A DNA stretch of 64,000 nt from Spirochaetia bacterium (GTDB lineage: Bacteria > Spirochaetota > UBA4802 > UBA5550). The notes beneath the pieces were generated by a model. That model made no database searches. It was not told where the DNA came from and was given only the letters and a program-made list of their open reading frames with translations. The stretch lies in NCBI GenBank assembly GCA_009885955.1, contig VFJS01000088.1, forward strand, positions 1-64,000. The letters are read 5' to 3'. Shown here piece after piece: positions 50,922-59,770 of the stretch (the stretch's first letter is position 1; each line of letters starts with the position of its first letter). The translations under genes and the position numbers were made by a program.

Positions 50922-53084
50922 ATGGATATGAAAATGAGAGCGGATAAAATAATAGAATCAATTAAGAACATAACCGGATTCAGCAGCCCGGATATCCAGT
51001 TTGCAATAAATATAATCATCATTATCCTCCTTAACATAGCTGCCATTACGTTAAATTTCAGGATAGACCTCACAAGGAACAGCACCTATTCCCTTTCCGG
51101 GAAGAGCAGGGAGATAGTCTCGGGCCTCAATGAAAACCTGAAAATACGGGTGTTCTTCTCAAAGGATCTTCCGGCTGAGTATGCTGCGCTGTCAAGGTAC
51201 GTGCAGGATCTGTTGAACGAATACGAATATCACGGCAACAGGCATTTCAGCTGGGAGATGGTGGATGATAAAGATCTGAAGAAACAGGCCGAGGACTTCG
51301 GCATACGCCCCGTGGTGGTGAGGGAACTGGCCGATGACCAGGTCAGGACCAGGCAGACCTACATGGGGCTGGTTATCCAGCAGGCGGACCTCATGGAAAA
51401 GATCGAGTCAATAACCGATCCCGTGGGCCTGGAATACAAAATTACGACAAAAATTGAAAAAATTTCAGGCAAGATAGACGGGCTCCTGAAGCTGAAGAGC
51501 CCCATACTCCTTAAGCTCTACCTTGACAGCAGGATTAAGGATCTCCCCATTGACGGCATCACCACGATTGAGCAGAGGGCAAGGGAGGCCGTTGACAAGG
51601 CCAATATCAATAACTACGGGAAGATCGCCTTCAGCCTGGTGGACAGCTCCTCTGATCCCCGGGCCGCGGCGCAGGCGGAGAAGTACGGCCTTGCCAGGCT
51701 GAAGTGGCCCCCGGCAAGGTCAAAATCGGGGAAGCTGGTTGAAGGGGGCGAGGGGATGCTGGGATTGGTTCTTGAAAAGGGGGACCGATTCCAGAGGTTT
51801 GATGTGAATATCGGCCAGTCCCTTTTCGGCAACTATGTTATCACCGGGATGGAAAACCTTATCGACAGGATAAACAACGGGGTCTCATCCATCATATCTT
51901 CGAACAGGAAGATTGGATACATCACGGGGCACGGGTCCGTGGAGATTGAGAATGAACAGTCCAGGGACGGGGGCGCGCTTTTTAAAAGGCTGCTGAGCGA
52001 CATCTATGAAGTTGTGCCTGTGGACATCGAGAAGGAGCCGATTCCGTCCGATATCGATACCATCATTGTCAACGGGCCGCGGGAGAAGTTCGGGGACGAT
52101 GAGATTTTCGCCATTGACCAGTTCCTCATGGCAGGCAAGTCAATGGTCCTCTTCCTCGACTCCTTTAACGAGATAGAGCTCCCCCAGCAGCAGGCCATGT
52201 TCGGAGGGGGGCAGCCGATCATCATTCCTGTCCACACCGGCATAGACGAGATGCTGAAGCACTACGGCATAACCGTGAACCGCGACATTGTCCTTGATAC
52301 GAGCTGCGCCAAGATCGACATGGACAACATGATAAAAGATTATCCCGTACTCCCTGTGATAACCAGGAAGGGGCTGAACAGTGAAAATATCATAACCAGA
52401 TATCTGCAGAGCCTGCTGCTGGTCAAGGCGTCCTCGGTGACCTCCGATGAGAACAGGCTGAAAGAGCAGAACATTAAGAAGACAACCCTCCTATCATCAT
52501 CAGACGAAAGCTGGGTGATGACCGGGAAGATAAACTTCAACCCGTTTTTAATTAATCCTCCTGCAGACAAGGATCGGAAAAAATACGAACTGGCATCGCT
52601 CTTTTCCGGAAAGTTCTCAAGCTACTTCACCGGGAAGGAGGCCCCTGTTTCCAAAGAAGACCCAAAGGTGAAAAAGGGGACCGATGCCATCAAGTCCATC
52701 AGGAAACTTGACCGCACCATAGAATCGGGGAATACCAGCATCATTGTCATAGGGACATCGGAGATTACACGCTCAGGGATACTCATGTACGCGAGAAAAA
52801 TTTTGAGCACCGGTTCAAGGGGCGAGGTCTATTCAAATGAGCACTTCCTCCACAGCCTTGTCGATTATCTTGCGGGGAACCACAATATTCCTGAGATGAA
52901 CAGCAAGAGCCTGGACTATTCGCCCCTGGAGAGGAAGAGCGACAGGTTTAAATTCATTGCCAAGGTAATAAATTTCGCCGGGGTCCCCCTGGCCGTGGCC
53001 ATTCTCGGTTTTGCCGTATGGCGTGAACGGCTGAAGAGAAAGAGGATCATCATGAACACCTATGCCAGGGAGGAAAAAAAATGA
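50922..53084 (+). CDS. Gldg-family ABC-associated protein
   Basis: A 720-residue protein with a membrane helix near residues 27-50 (FAINIIIIILLNIAAI), followed by a large extracytoplasmic part. It matches the Gldg family: RNSTYSLSGKSREIVSGLNE, then LKIRVFFSKDLP, a thioredoxin-like region, IGYITGHGSVEIENEQ and VNGPREKFGDDEIFAIDQFL. A C-terminal membrane helix near 690 (VPLAVAILGFAV) is followed by a basic tail. It would be anchored at both ends and pair with the ABC permease. It begins 3 bases after the permease stop, with AGGAGG, and overlaps the next gene by 4 bases. Confidence 0.88.
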   Translation: MDMKMRADKIIESIKNITGFSSPDIQFAINIIIIILLNIAAITLNFRIDLTRNSTYSLSGKSREIVSGLNENLKIRVFFSKDLPAEYAALSRYVQDLLNEYEYHGNRHFSWEMVDDKDLKKQAEDFGIRPVVVRELADDQVRTRQTYMGLVIQQADLMEKIESITDPVGLEYKITTKIEKISGKIDGLLKLKSPILLKLYLDSRIKDLPIDGITTIEQRAREAVDKANINNYGKIAFSLVDSSSDPRAAAQAEKYGLARLKWPPARSKSGKLVEGGEGMLGLVLEKGDRFQRFDVNIGQSLFGNYVITGMENLIDRINNGVSSIISSNRKIGYITGHGSVEIENEQSRDGGALFKRLLSDIYEVVPVDIEKEPIPSDIDTIIVNGPREKFGDDEIFAIDQFLMAGKSMVLFLDSFNEIELPQQQAMFGGGQPIIIPVHTGIDEMLKHYGITVNRDIVLDTSCAKIDMDNMIKDYPVLPVITRKGLNSENIITRYLQSLLLVKASSVTSDENRLKEQNIKKTTLLSSSDESWVMTGKINFNPFLINPPADKDRKKYELASLFSGKFSSYFTGKEAPVSKEDPKVKKGTDAIKSIRKLDRTIESGNTSIIVIGTSEITRSGILMYARKILSTGSRGEVYSNEHFLHSLVDYLAGNHNIPEMNSKSLDYSPLERKSDRFKFIAKVINFAGVPLAVAILGFAVWRERLKRKRIIMNTYAREEKK

Positions 53085-54070
53085 ACAGAAAGATGGCCGT
53101 GAGCCTGGGGGTCATTGCGCTGCTCCTCGGGTTTGTCATTATCAGAAATATGAAGAAGTCATCGGGACTCCCCGATTTCAGTGACTGGAAGGGTTCCCCT
53201 TCTGAAATAATTTTTAAAAAGGGGGACAAAATTGTCTCCATGAAGAACAGGGATGGAAAATGGCTCATCGGGCAGGAGGAGTTTCCTGCTGATTCGTCTA
53301 TTATTCAGAATATTGAAAACACCCTGAAAAAAATGGTATTCACCGACATGGTTTCAAAACAGGGCTTTTACGAAAAATACGACCTTGCAACGGGTACGGC
53401 ATATCATATCACACTATTAAAGGATGGGAACCGGGTCAGGGAGCTCCTCCTGGGTAAAAAAAGCTCGACAAACCGCCATACCTATGTCAGGATAGATGAA
53501 CGGCCGGAAATATATCTCGTCTCTGAAACATTTGAAACTATCATCGATAAAAGCGCAGCCGATTTCCGGGATAAAAAAATATTCGCAGTTAAAAAAGACG
53601 ATGTTACAGGATTTGATATCAGTTTCAAGCTGGTAAAGTACTCCTTCAAAAAGACAACGGAAGAGAAGAAGTCCGATGGCGATGATATAAAGGCCGGAAC
53701 CGGCAAAGATCCAAAGAATATAAAAGCTCCCGGGGAACTGAAGACGGAGAAGATTGATAGATGGGTCTGCAGGGGTTTTGACCAGGTAAAATTTTCCAAT
53801 GATAAGGTATATTCGCTCCTGGCGCTCTTCAGCCCCCTGTCTGCATCGGATTTTCCCGGGGCTGAAAAGAAGGCCATGGGAAATCCAGACGGAACTTTTA
53901 TCCTGCGCCTAAACGATAAAGCTGTTACCGTGGACATTTTTTCCAGGGGGAAGGATGGCGGCAAAAACAGGTATTTTTTCACTTCCCCGGAAAGCCCCTA
54001 TGTGTTCAGCCTTGAGGACTGGCAGGTTAAGAGAATATTTATGGAAGATATCGAGGGTTTGAAGGAATAG
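53081..54070 (+). CDS. DUF4340 protein of the gld-type operon
   Basis: A 329-residue protein with an N-terminal membrane anchor (VSLGVIALLLGFVII) and an extracytoplasmic part made of two DUF4340-like halves. These contain IVSMKNRDGKWLIG, PADSSIIQNIENTLKKMVF, LLGKKSSTNRHTYVR and VYLVSETFETIID-like stretches, and a lysine-rich insertion near residues 195-225. DUF4340 proteins follow gldG homologues in many phyla; the role is unknown. The ATGA overlap with the preceding gene shows coupling. Confidence 0.85.
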   Translation: MNRKMAVSLGVIALLLGFVIIRNMKKSSGLPDFSDWKGSPSEIIFKKGDKIVSMKNRDGKWLIGQEEFPADSSIIQNIENTLKKMVFTDMVSKQGFYEKYDLATGTAYHITLLKDGNRVRELLLGKKSSTNRHTYVRIDERPEIYLVSETFETIIDKSAADFRDKKIFAVKKDDVTGFDISFKLVKYSFKKTTEEKKSDGDDIKAGTGKDPKNIKAPGELKTEKIDRWVCRGFDQVKFSNDKVYSLLALFSPLSASDFPGAEKKAMGNPDGTFILRLNDKAVTVDIFSRGKDGGKNRYFFTSPESPYVFSLEDWQVKRIFMEDIEGLKE

Positions 54071-54111
54071 AGGTAAGGGATTGGAAAAGTATATCACATC
54101 GGAGAATGTCA

Positions 54112-56487
54112 ATGGATGATAAAGAGGAACTTAACAGCGACAATCAGCTCATAATCCAGAGCGACGTGCTGCCTGATGTCATTCCCATCATACCCCTGAT
54201 ACAGAGGCCGATCTTTCCCGGGATGATGATACCCATTGTACTTTCCGGAGTGGACATGATCAACAGCGCCAGCAGGATTGTCGAGTCGGACAACAAGATC
54301 GGCGGCGTTGTCCTCATAGAATCGCAGCAGGACAATAAAATGGTGGGTTCCCAGGATCTCTACAAGGTGGGAGTTGCCATAAAAATTCTCAGGGTCACCC
54401 CCATCGATGACCACACCCTCCAGATCATGATTAACGCGCTGAACAGGTTTACCCTCCTCGAGGTGATGCGGGACAAGCCCGTTATCGAATGGAGGGTTGA
54501 GCATTACGACGACAACAGTTTTGAATACAACACCCAGATGAAGGCTTATTCCATGGCCATCATAAGCTCGGTAAAGGACCTCATCAAATCCAACTCCCTG
54601 TTCCAGGAGGAGCTGAAGCTCTTCCTCAATCGATTTACCCTGGAGAATCCCGGGAAACTGGCGGATTTCGTCGCATCCATGACCACTGCCGATTCCCATG
54701 AGCTGCAGGAGGTGCTTGAGACCTTTGACATACGGAAGAGGGTGGAGAAGGTAATATATCTGCTCAACAAGGAGATAGAGCTCTCTAAGCTCCAGGCAAA
54801 GATATCCAAGCAGATAGAACAGAAGATAACAAAGCAGCAGAAGGACTTTTTTCTCAGGGAACAGCTCAAGGAGATAAAGAAGCAGCTCGGCCTTGAGAAG
54901 GATGAAAAGACCTCTGAGATAGAAAAGATCCAGGAACGGGTCGATAAGCTGAAACTTTCCGAAGAGGCGGCAAAGAGGATCGATGAGGAGATGAATAAAA
55001 TCAGGCTCCTTGAACCCAATTCCGCCGAGTACAGCGTGAGCAGGAACTACCTTGACTGGCTCACCTCGCTGCCCTGGGGGATATTTTCAGAAGATAACTA
55101 TGACTTAAAGAAGGCAAAGGCCATCCTCGACCATGACCATTACGGCCTGGATGATATAAAGGACCGAATCCTTGAATTTATAAGCACGGGAAAGATGAAA
55201 GGAAACATCTCGGGATCGATCATCTGCTTCATCGGCCCTCCCGGGGTGGGCAAGACATCAATCGGCAAATCCGTAGCCGAGGCCCTTAACAGGAAGTTTT
55301 TCCGCTTCTCCCTCGGCGGAATGAGGGATGAGGCCGAGATCAAGGGGCACCGGAGAACGTATATCGGCGCCATGCCCGGGAAGATCATCCAGAGCCTGAA
55401 GACCGTGGGAGTTGCCAATCCGGTCATCATGCTCGATGAGATAGACAAGGTGGGTATCAGCTACCAGGGTGATCCCGCTTCGGCGCTCCTGGAGGTACTG
55501 GACCCGGAGCAGAACATCCAGTTCCTGGACCACTATATCGATGTACGGTTTGACCTTTCGAACATTCTGTTCATAGCCACGGCGAATCAGATAGACACCA
55601 TACCGAAGCCCCTCCTTGACAGGATGGAGGTCATGAAACTTTCCGGGTATATCCTGGAGGAGAAGCTCCAGATAACAAAGAAGTACCTTATCCCGAAGCA
55701 GATTGAGAAGCATGGCCTGAAAAAGAGCATGATGAAGATTCAGACCGGCGCGATAAAGAAGATTATAGACGGCTATGCCAGGGAGTCCGGCGTACGGAGC
55801 GTTGAAAATAACATACGGCAGATTATGAGAAAGGCCACACGGAAATTTGTCGAGGGTGAAAAGAAGCCCATATCAATCACATCGAAAAACCTGGAGGATT
55901 ACCTGGGGAAACCCCGTTTCACCGATGAGTCCCTCTATGACAAGCGTATTTCCGGCGTGGTCATGGGCCTTGCCTGGACCAGCCTGGGCGGCGCTACCCT
56001 GTACATTGAGTCATCGGCGGTCCCGTCAAAGACGAAAGGGTTCAAGCAGACCGGGCAGCTCGGTGACGTCATGAGGGAGTCAGCGGAAATCGCCTATACC
56101 TATATAAGCTCCAAGATCAAGGACTACGGAATTGATGATGATTTTTTTAACTGCAACTTCATCCATCTCCATGTTCCCGCAGGGGCAACCCCGAAGGACG
56201 GGCCTTCCGCGGGAGTAACCATGGCCACGGCGCTCTATTCCCTTGCAAAGAAAAAGCCGATAAAAAGGAACATCGCGATGACCGGCGAGCTCACGATTAC
56301 CGGCAAGGTGCTTCCCATAGGCGGAGTTAAGGAAAAGACCATCGCGGCAAAAAAAGCAAAAGTCAGGAGGCTGATATTTCCCTTCGAAAACAAGAAGGAT
56401 TTCATTGAACTCCCCGATTACATAAAAAAAGACCTCGATGCCCATTTTGTGAACTATTTTGATGAAATCCTGGAGCTTGTTTTTTAG
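54112..56487 (+). CDS. lon: ATP-dependent Lon protease
   Basis: A 791-residue AAA+ protease. The N-terminal substrate domain starts at VIPIIPLIQRPIFPGM, then a long coiled-coil helix near 215-280 (KITKQQKDFFLREQLKEIKK). The AAA domain has GPPGVGKTSIGKS, RFSLGGMRDEAEIKGHRRTY and VIMLDEIDKVG. The protease domain has the catalytic Ser in PKDGPSAGVTMATAL near residue 700 and the Lys in GGVKEKTIAAKKA. I start at the second ATG because GGAGA lies 6-7 bases before it; the ATG at 54106 is too close to that site. It follows the gld-type operon by 41 bases and could be cotranscribed. Confidence 0.95.
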   Translation: MDDKEELNSDNQLIIQSDVLPDVIPIIPLIQRPIFPGMMIPIVLSGVDMINSASRIVESDNKIGGVVLIESQQDNKMVGSQDLYKVGVAIKILRVTPIDDHTLQIMINALNRFTLLEVMRDKPVIEWRVEHYDDNSFEYNTQMKAYSMAIISSVKDLIKSNSLFQEELKLFLNRFTLENPGKLADFVASMTTADSHELQEVLETFDIRKRVEKVIYLLNKEIELSKLQAKISKQIEQKITKQQKDFFLREQLKEIKKQLGLEKDEKTSEIEKIQERVDKLKLSEEAAKRIDEEMNKIRLLEPNSAEYSVSRNYLDWLTSLPWGIFSEDNYDLKKAKAILDHDHYGLDDIKDRILEFISTGKMKGNISGSIICFIGPPGVGKTSIGKSVAEALNRKFFRFSLGGMRDEAEIKGHRRTYIGAMPGKIIQSLKTVGVANPVIMLDEIDKVGISYQGDPASALLEVLDPEQNIQFLDHYIDVRFDLSNILFIATANQIDTIPKPLLDRMEVMKLSGYILEEKLQITKKYLIPKQIEKHGLKKSMMKIQTGAIKKIIDGYARESGVRSVENNIRQIMRKATRKFVEGEKKPISITSKNLEDYLGKPRFTDESLYDKRISGVVMGLAWTSLGGATLYIESSAVPSKTKGFKQTGQLGDVMRESAEIAYTYISSKIKDYGIDDDFFNCNFIHLHVPAGATPKDGPSAGVTMATALYSLAKKKPIKRNIAMTGELTITGKVLPIGGVKEKTIAAKKAKVRRLIFPFENKKDFIELPDYIKKDLDAHFVNYFDEILELVF

Positions 56488-56500
56488 GAATACCTACAAT

Positions 56501-56750
56501 GCCCTCACCCCCGACCCCTCTCCCGGAATAGGGAGAGGGGAGAGTATAAATGAACATTTTGTTTTTTATAGAAATGGATTATATATATTTAATGAATATA
56601 GATTCAATAAGAACTGAAAAAATATTTGGAACTCATGAAACAGAAACCCTCGCCCTACCGGGAGAGGCGACAAACACGATGTTTTAGTGTCGAGCGCGGA
56701 CAGGAGGTCCGAATAGCGCTCGACGAATGCGGCAGAGCGCGGGTGAGGGC
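56501..56750. repeat. 250-bp inverted-repeat element with GCCCTCACCC/GGGTGAGGGC ends
   Basis: The exact 10-base inverted ends enclose two hairpins: CCCCTCTCCC/GGGAGAGGGG at 56515-56540, and a CGAGCGC/GCGCTCG stem at 56691-56722. Between them lie AT-rich sequence and a second CTACCGGGAGAGGCG arm. It carries no gene and looks like a small non-autonomous mobile element. It fills most of the 414-base gap between lon and tRNA-Leu. A lone ATCCGTGAGC end of another family sits at 56791-56800. Confidence 0.65.
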
Positions 56751-56901
56751 ATTGAGTGGTAATAATTTTATCCCGTGTCGAACCCTGTTAATCCGTGAGC
56801 AATTTTTTATTTTATATGAGAAGATAAAAAAAATTCAATTCCGGTTATTATAATTGACAGGTTTAAACAGAAAATAATTAGATGACTTCGCAACATTGCC
56901 G

Positions 56902-56986
56902 GCCCAGGTGGTGGAATTTGGTAGACACGCATGGTTGAGGGCCATGTGGGAATTGTCCTGTGTGGGTTCAAGTCCCGCCCTGGGCA
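56902..56986 (+). tRNA. tRNA-Leu(GAG)
   Basis: An 85-base class II tRNA. The acceptor arms GCCCAGG/CCTGGGC pair fully. The anticodon stem CATGG/CCATG holds the loop TTGAGGG with anticodon GAG, which reads CUC/CUU. A long variable arm (TGGGAATTGTCCTG region) and a T-arm with GGGTTCAAGTCCCG follow. The discriminator base is A. The 3' CCA is not encoded; CAGA follows. A terminator hairpin lies 7 bases downstream. Confidence 0.95.
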
Positions 56987-56992
56987 CAGAAT

Positions 56993-57021
56993 AAAAAAAG
57001 CTCCTGTCAGGGAGCTTTTTT
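56993..57021 (+). terminator. Intrinsic terminator of tRNA-Leu
   Basis: AAAAAAGCTCC, a TGTCA loop, GGGAGCTTTTTT. A GC core with A/T flanks and a T run forms a standard rho-independent terminator right after the tRNA. Confidence 0.9.
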
Positions 57022-57066
57022 ATTTCCTGCCTGTACAAAATTGTAACTGCTTAGCTGTAAAAAAGC

Positions 57067-57229
57067 GCTCACGGATGCACACGGATTTTCACGGATACAT
57101 TCTCAAGAAAATAAGTTAATGAATTATTAAAGCAGGTCACTATTTGAATTTCGAAATTAATTTAAATTTGAAGGAAAAATTATTAAATTGATATTATCAA
57201 AATTGAAAAACCCGTGTTAATCCGTGAGC
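57067..57229. repeat. Inverted-repeat element, GCTCACGGAT/ATCCGTGAGC family (copy 3)
   Basis: A 163-base copy between the tRNA terminator and the 3' end of the pentapeptide gene. Left arm GCTCACGGATGCACACGGAT then TTTCACGGAT, right arm CCGTGTTAATCCGTGAGC, AT-rich core. Confidence 0.75.
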
Positions 57230-57247
57230 AATAATCTTTTACTGATA

Positions 57248-57949
57248 TTAATCGCTCCAGGTTACGGTATTCAGGTTTTTCACATTTATTTTTTCTATCT
57301 GCCTTTTCCATCTTATGCTTATCACAGCCCGGTCGAGGTCGGCACCGGTGATTATGGCATAGGAGAGGTCGGCATTGGACAGGTTCGCCTGCACCAGGCT
57401 GGAGCCGTTGAGCCTTGCGCCGCTTAAGTTGGAGCCGGACAGGTCTGCCCTGTCCAGGTTTGTATTGATAATTTCGGAACCGCTCATGTTTGCATGGTTC
57501 AGCCGCGAATCCGAGAAATCGGCATTGGATATTTTTGAAGCGCTCAGATCTGAACCGGAGAGTTCTGCTTTTTTTACCACAGAATAGTTCATATTGGTGC
57601 CGCTTAAATAGGCCTGCGCAAGGTTGGCGCCTGTCAGGTTTGCTCTCTCCAAGTCGGCTTCAAGGAGATTTGCCCTTGTGAGGTTGGCCCCGGTGAGGTT
57701 TGCCTCGCGAAGGTCCACGGAAACGTACCGGCCGGTGTGAATTATTTTTGCGAATTTTACCTTGCTCAGGTTGGCATCGGTTAAATCGGCATTCTGTAAA
57801 TTGGCACCTATGAACTTTGTATTTCGTAAATCGGCACCGCGGAAATCCCTTCCATGCAGGTCGAATCCGTTGTAATTGGTCACGCAGCCGGTAAAAAGGG
57901 AAGCAGCAATAAATAATATGACCGTTGAAGGGGGGTGTATTTTTATCAT
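57248..57949 (-). CDS. Pentapeptide-repeat lipoprotein
   Basis: A 233-residue product. A lipoprotein signal (ILFIAASLFTGC) is followed by about 35 consecutive A(D/N)Lxx-type pentapeptides from residue 28 to 210 (GADLRNTKFIGANLQNADL and so on), which fold as a right-handed beta-helix. A non-repeat break near residues 68-80 (KFAKIIHTGRYVSVDLREA) may mark a turn or domain border. Membrane-anchored members are mostly uncharacterised. It begins 4 bases after the zinc-ribbon gene, with which it forms an operon. Confidence 0.85.
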   Translation of the reverse strand: MIKIHPPSTVILFIAASLFTGCVTNYNGFDLHGRDFRGADLRNTKFIGANLQNADLTDANLSKVKFAKIIHTGRYVSVDLREANLTGANLTRANLLEADLERANLTGANLAQAYLSGTNMNYSVVKKAELSGSDLSASKISNADFSDSRLNHANMSGSEIINTNLDRADLSGSNLSGARLNGSSLVQANLSNADLSYAIITGADLDRAVISIRWKRQIEKINVKNLNTVTWSD

Positions 57950-57953
57950 ATCA

Positions 57954-58133
57954 TCAGATGAACTTTTTCACTGTTCTATAAATATGGTAGTTATCAGTAG
58001 TTTCAACGACACCGAAATGCTTTTCGCACATGTCGCATGTATAATATTTTGTCGAGGACTTGTCCCTGCCTCTGAAAATTTTTTCAAAAGTCACATTCCG
58101 GTTTTTGCATTTGGGGCAGAAAACATCAAACAT
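57954..58133 (-). CDS. Small zinc-ribbon protein (59 aa)
   Basis: Starts MFDVFCPKCKNRNVTFEKIF and carries a second knuckle (YYTCDMCEKHFGVV), so two CxxC pairs about 25 residues apart make a zinc ribbon like those in transcription or RNA-binding factors. The C-terminus is basic (HIYRTVKKFI). An AAAGAGA site precedes the ATG. It is just under the size that simple gene finders keep, and is followed after 4 bases by the pentapeptide gene. Confidence 0.7.
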   Translation of the reverse strand: MFDVFCPKCKNRNVTFEKIFRGRDKSSTKYYTCDMCEKHFGVVETTDNYHIYRTVKKFI

Positions 58134-58747
58134 TTTATTTATCTCTTTTTATGTAACCACTCAGCTATAATTAATTGCTCAGGTCTTTATGCGGATATTC
58201 ACGGATTTTTTTAATAACATTATCAGAAACTTATTCTCATATTAAATTTATTTTTTGAATTCAATAATAAATTTTCATTAATATCTCATTTTTATCAGTG
58301 TTTATCCGTGCTAATCCGTGAGCAAATTTATTCTCCTCTTTTCTGGCTGAGTAGTTACCTTTTTATCGATTTTTCACTTAGCTTTATTATTATACTGGAA
58401 AATGATTGAACTTGCAAACTTTTTAATGGGATTTAAGGATTTTTTTGGTTTTTCTGGAATGAACTGATCATGGGAAAATATTAAACCACGAAAAACACGA
58501 AAGGCACGAAAAAAAATTACCATGGAATATCCAACATATTCGAGCTGGCGCGCAGGCCCAAAGAGATCGTCACAATTCACGCCCCAATTAACTTCCCTGA
58601 AAAATCAATAAAAAACTTGACTTCAAATGGCACGGAGAAATATTTTTCCTGTTACGTACTTTCCCGGAAGCATTGCCGGTGCCGGTTTTATCATCCCCCG
58701 GCTGACGAGTAATAATATTCTGATAATCAAAGACAAGGAGAAATATT
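58134..58747. other. 614-base gap with repeat remnants
   Basis: Between the divergent zinc-ribbon and NDK-like genes. It holds an inverted-repeat copy (58177-58323) and, at about 58482-58513, one arm of an ACCACGAAAAACACGAAAGG repeat without a visible partner arm. The rest includes the NDK leader with its AAGGAG site. No gene is supported. Confidence 0.5.
58177..58323. repeat. Inverted-repeat element, GCTCACGGAT/ATCCGTGAGC family (copy 4, worn left arm)
   Basis: The right arm is intact (TTTATCCGTGCTAATCCGTG, then AGC). The left arm has decayed to GCTCAGGTCTTTATGCGGAT then ATTCACGGAT. The AT-rich core is like that of the other copies. Confidence 0.65.
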
Positions 58748-59485
58748 ATGAGCGGAAAAGAAATGGATAAAACACTGGTTCTTATCAAACCCGATGCGCT
58801 GAAGAACTCCCTCACGGGGTATGTGCTCTCAATCCTCTCGGAGTTTCATACGGGTCTCTGTTTTGCAGCGACGAAGATCGTCCAGGTGAACAGGATACTG
58901 GCCGACGAGCACTATGCCGAGCACCGGGGCAAGGTTTTTTTCGATCCCCTCATTGAGTATATCATGGGGCAATCACATTATCCCAAGGAGCCGAACAAGC
59001 AGCGGGTCATCGCCATCGTATATCTCGGGGCAGATGCCGTGAAAAAAGTGAGGGACATTGCAGGCCCCACGAACCCCCATGTCGCGCGGGAGCAGAAACC
59101 CGGCTGCGTCCGGGCCCTGGGGACCATCGTTCCATTGAAGAATGCCGCCGATGAGGTTGTGGGGACCCGCATGGACAACCTGATCCATGCATCTGCCACG
59201 GATGAAGAGGCGGAACGGGAGATTAAGCTCTGGTTCAAGCCCAACGACATTCCTCCGTTCCTCCGCTCATACCCGGTGAAGCAGAGCGACCTTCACTACT
59301 ATTACAAGGGGAAAAAGCTCTTCACATCCCATGAGCCCGGCAGCATCTGCCTCCTGGCACCGGGCGACCTGGCATGGGAAAGCGACCTGGACACTCTCCA
59401 GGGTATCAAGAACGGCAAACCGGGAGCCCAGTCCCTGGAGTCCGTGGCGGCAAAATATCTCATCAATGAGATCCGCGAGGTCTGA
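58748..59485 (+). CDS. Nucleoside-diphosphate-kinase-domain protein, extended
   Basis: A 245-residue protein. The N-terminal half is NDK-like: KTLVLIKPDALKNSLTGYVL, an AEHRGKVFFDPLIEYI stretch, IAGPTNPHVAR, and the active-site region MDNLIHASATDEEAEREI with the likely phospho-histidine near residue 147. Ordinary NDKs are about 140 residues; this one has a roughly 35-residue insertion before the histidine and a 75-residue C-terminal extension (FLRSYPVKQSDLHYYYKGKK onward). HASAT replaces the usual HGSDS. It may be a true NDK of this lineage or a related kinase. AAGGAG lies 7 bases before the ATG. Confidence 0.8.
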   Translation: MSGKEMDKTLVLIKPDALKNSLTGYVLSILSEFHTGLCFAATKIVQVNRILADEHYAEHRGKVFFDPLIEYIMGQSHYPKEPNKQRVIAIVYLGADAVKKVRDIAGPTNPHVAREQKPGCVRALGTIVPLKNAADEVVGTRMDNLIHASATDEEAEREIKLWFKPNDIPPFLRSYPVKQSDLHYYYKGKKLFTSHEPGSICLLAPGDLAWESDLDTLQGIKNGKPGAQSLESVAAKYLINEIREV

Positions 59486-59521
59486 TTTGGTATAAGACGG
59501 CATCATGAACTGATTGTTATC

Positions 59522-59680
59522 CGCAAAAGTGTAAGAAAGGGGGATAAGGGGGCTGGTTGAGATATGGGGATAATAATAAAATTTATTAATTTTTTAAATA
59601 TTACCTATTTCTTCCATCTCCCTATCTCATCTATCCCCCTATCCCCTATATCTTACACATGAGACATGCGGGCTGAAGTC
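59522..59680. repeat. Inverted-repeat element, GGGGAT-AGATAG family (copy 2)
   Basis: Left arm CGCAAAAGTGTAAGAAAGGG then GGATAAGGGG, right arm ATCTCATCTATCCCCCTATC then CCCTATATCTTACACATGAG, ending ATGCGGGCTGAAGTC. Copy 1 lies at 24199-24376. Confidence 0.6.
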
Positions 59681-59770
59681 ATCAATCATAGGAGGAGATC
59701 TGCGGTGAGAACTGATCAATGAAAAAATAAATGTTATCCAGACAAACAGAGCAATGGAAAAATTATTGAA

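Noticed and set aside
49280-54070. Gliding-motility machinery
   Set aside because: Only the ABC part and DUF4340 are present. These occur widely in non-gliding bacteria, and no other gld or spr genes are in the window.
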